DNA from: Lysobacter sp.
GTDB taxonomy: Bacteria > Pseudomonadota > Gammaproteobacteria > Xanthomonadales > Xanthomonadaceae
Assembly: GCA_020852215.1 (NCBI GenBank)
Contig: JADZBF010000299.1
Span: 1 to 37,478, forward strand
Direction of reading: 5' to 3'
Length of the DNA stretch: 37,478 nt
The notes under the pieces are model-generated. The model made no database searches. It was given only the letters and a program-made list of their open reading frames with translations, and was not told the DNA's origin. Below are positions 36,402 through 37,478 of the stretch, in pieces. Every line of letters begins with the position of its first letter. Position 1 is the stretch's first letter. Position numbers and translations under genes: made by a program.

Positions 36402-36951
36402 GGATCCCCTCCACAGCAACTGGAATTTAGTTAGGACGCGGCGCGAATGAGCGACGCGCGCAGTCGTCGGAGTCCAGCCAGTCCCCGACGCGCTGCGGGA
36501 TGGTAGTCCGAGCCCGGGCCGCGAAACGTGCGCTGCATACGTATTCATTCGCTTTTGGTTAAATTTTGCTGGTTTTCCGACGATTTGCAGCGATCCGAAC
36601 GATTCCCGCACGCGGCTTTCGAGGCAGGATGCGGTGCGCCGCGGCGGGGGTCATCGCCTCGGCTGGGGACGCGAACGTCTCGATCGACCCGCCCGGACGA
36701 CCGCCGATGACTCGACCTACCCTGCCCCCAATCCGCCGGCCGGCCCGGTCGCATCGGGGTGCGTGTCGCGCTGCTGGGCCTGCTGGCGGGGGCGTCGGTC
36801 GGTGTGGCTGCCGCCGAACGCGCGGCCAAGGCCGGCGATCCATCGACCGACTGGCGCCGGGCGAGTTCGACCCGGCCTACCTGCGTAAATTCTCCGGCGG
36901 CGATCCAGCGGACGTGGAACGGCGGCTGGATGACGTCCAAGGCGGTCTGAT

Positions 36952-37368
36952 CGGCCCTGCCGGGCCTCCCACAATCGCTTTCTGTAGGAGCCCCGGCAGG
37001 GCCGATGCTTTTGTAAGAAACCCCAAAAAGCCCATGCACTGCGGCAGCCGGCAGAGCCCATGCACTGTGGGAGGCCCGGAAGGGCCGATGCTTTTGTAAG
37101 AAACCCCAAAAAGCCGATACACCGCGGCAAGCGGGCAGGACCCATGCTCTGTGGGAAGCCCGACAAGACCGATACATGATTTGGAAGCCCGGAAGAGCCG
37201 ATGCACTGTGGGAGCCCCGGCAGGGCCGATGCTTTGTAAGAAGCCTCAAAAAGCCAATGCACTGCGGCAGCCGGCAGAGCCCATGCACTGTGGGAGGCCC
37301 GGAAGGGCCGATGCTTTTGTAAGAAGCCCGAAAGAGCGAATGCAATGTGGGGGGCCGGCAGGGCCGAC
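36952..37368. repeat. Degenerate tandem array, 28-bp period, about 13 direct units preceded by one inverted unit
   Basis: Unit boundaries (xATG/GATA-like) at 37004, 37033, 37059, 37087, 37115, 37143, 37171, 37200, 37228, 37256, 37282, 37310, 37340. Opening inverted pair CGGCCCTGCCGGGCCTCCCACA (from 36952) versus TGTAGGAGCCCCGGCAGGGCCG (36983-37004). Confidence 0.88.
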
Positions 37369-37397
37369 ACCCATCCGATCGATTTCGGAATCAGCCC

Positions 37398-37478
37398 TCA
37401 GGCCTTCATCCACAACGACACCGCCAACCCCGCGAACACCGCCATCCCCACCCAATGATTGTTGAGGAAGGCCTTGAA
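37398..37478 (-). CDS. ubiA: 4-hydroxybenzoate octaprenyltransferase UbiA, C-terminal fragment at window edge
   Basis: Reverse translation FKAFLNNHWVGMAVFAGLAVSLWMKA-stop resembles the UbiA C-terminus (FKAF-NNxxVGxxxFxGLAxS). Confidence 0.65.
   Translation of the reverse strand, partial: FKAFLNNHWVGMAVFAGLAVSLWMKA

Noticed and set aside
34428-36434. 668-aa plus-strand ORF
   Set aside because: Antisense to the second TonB receptor.
36952-37368. CRISPR array
   Set aside because: No constant repeat separated by unique spacers, units are degenerate and contiguous, and no cas genes are present.
36545-37370. Repetitive minus-strand ORFs coding ASALPGLPQCMGSAGCRSAWAFWGFLQKHRP
   Set aside because: Translation artefact of the 28-bp DNA repeat; all frames look repetitive.

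Overview
High-GC gammaproteobacterial chromosome segment, most like Xanthomonadaceae/Lysobacteraceae judged by gene content; taxonomy is inferred, no search was run. Left part: an rho / trxA / rhlB neighbourhood, with a calpain-type cysteine protease gene and a small exported-protein gene lying between rho and trxA. Next comes a lower-GC islet containing an apparently frameshifted exported Gly-rich protein, then ftsE-ftsX, a dual-receiver response regulator with a degenerate first receiver, and ung. Middle part: a coherent glucan/glucose catabolic locus made of an SSS-family sugar symporter, a LacI regulator with an unusual Lys/Ala/Ser-rich tail, GH3, a TonB-dependent receptor, GH30, then zwf-pgl-edd-glk-eda (complete Entner-Doudoroff route). 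Three CG-centred palindromes lie upstream of the symporter, between the TonB receptor and GH30, and upstream of zwf. Right part: an accessory block of exported proteins (unknown secreted protein, YHYH/Excalibur protein, kexin-like S8 protease with P domain, CAP/SCP protein, small membrane protein), a second TonB-dependent receptor paralogous to the first, a degenerate tandem array of about 13 units with 28-bp period, and the C-terminus of ubiA at the edge. No tRNA, rRNA, CRISPR array or transposase was recognised. The items most worth follow-up are the calpain/exported-protein pair inserted in the rho-trxA neighbourhood, the palindrome-linked glucan-to-ED locus, and the 28-bp array.
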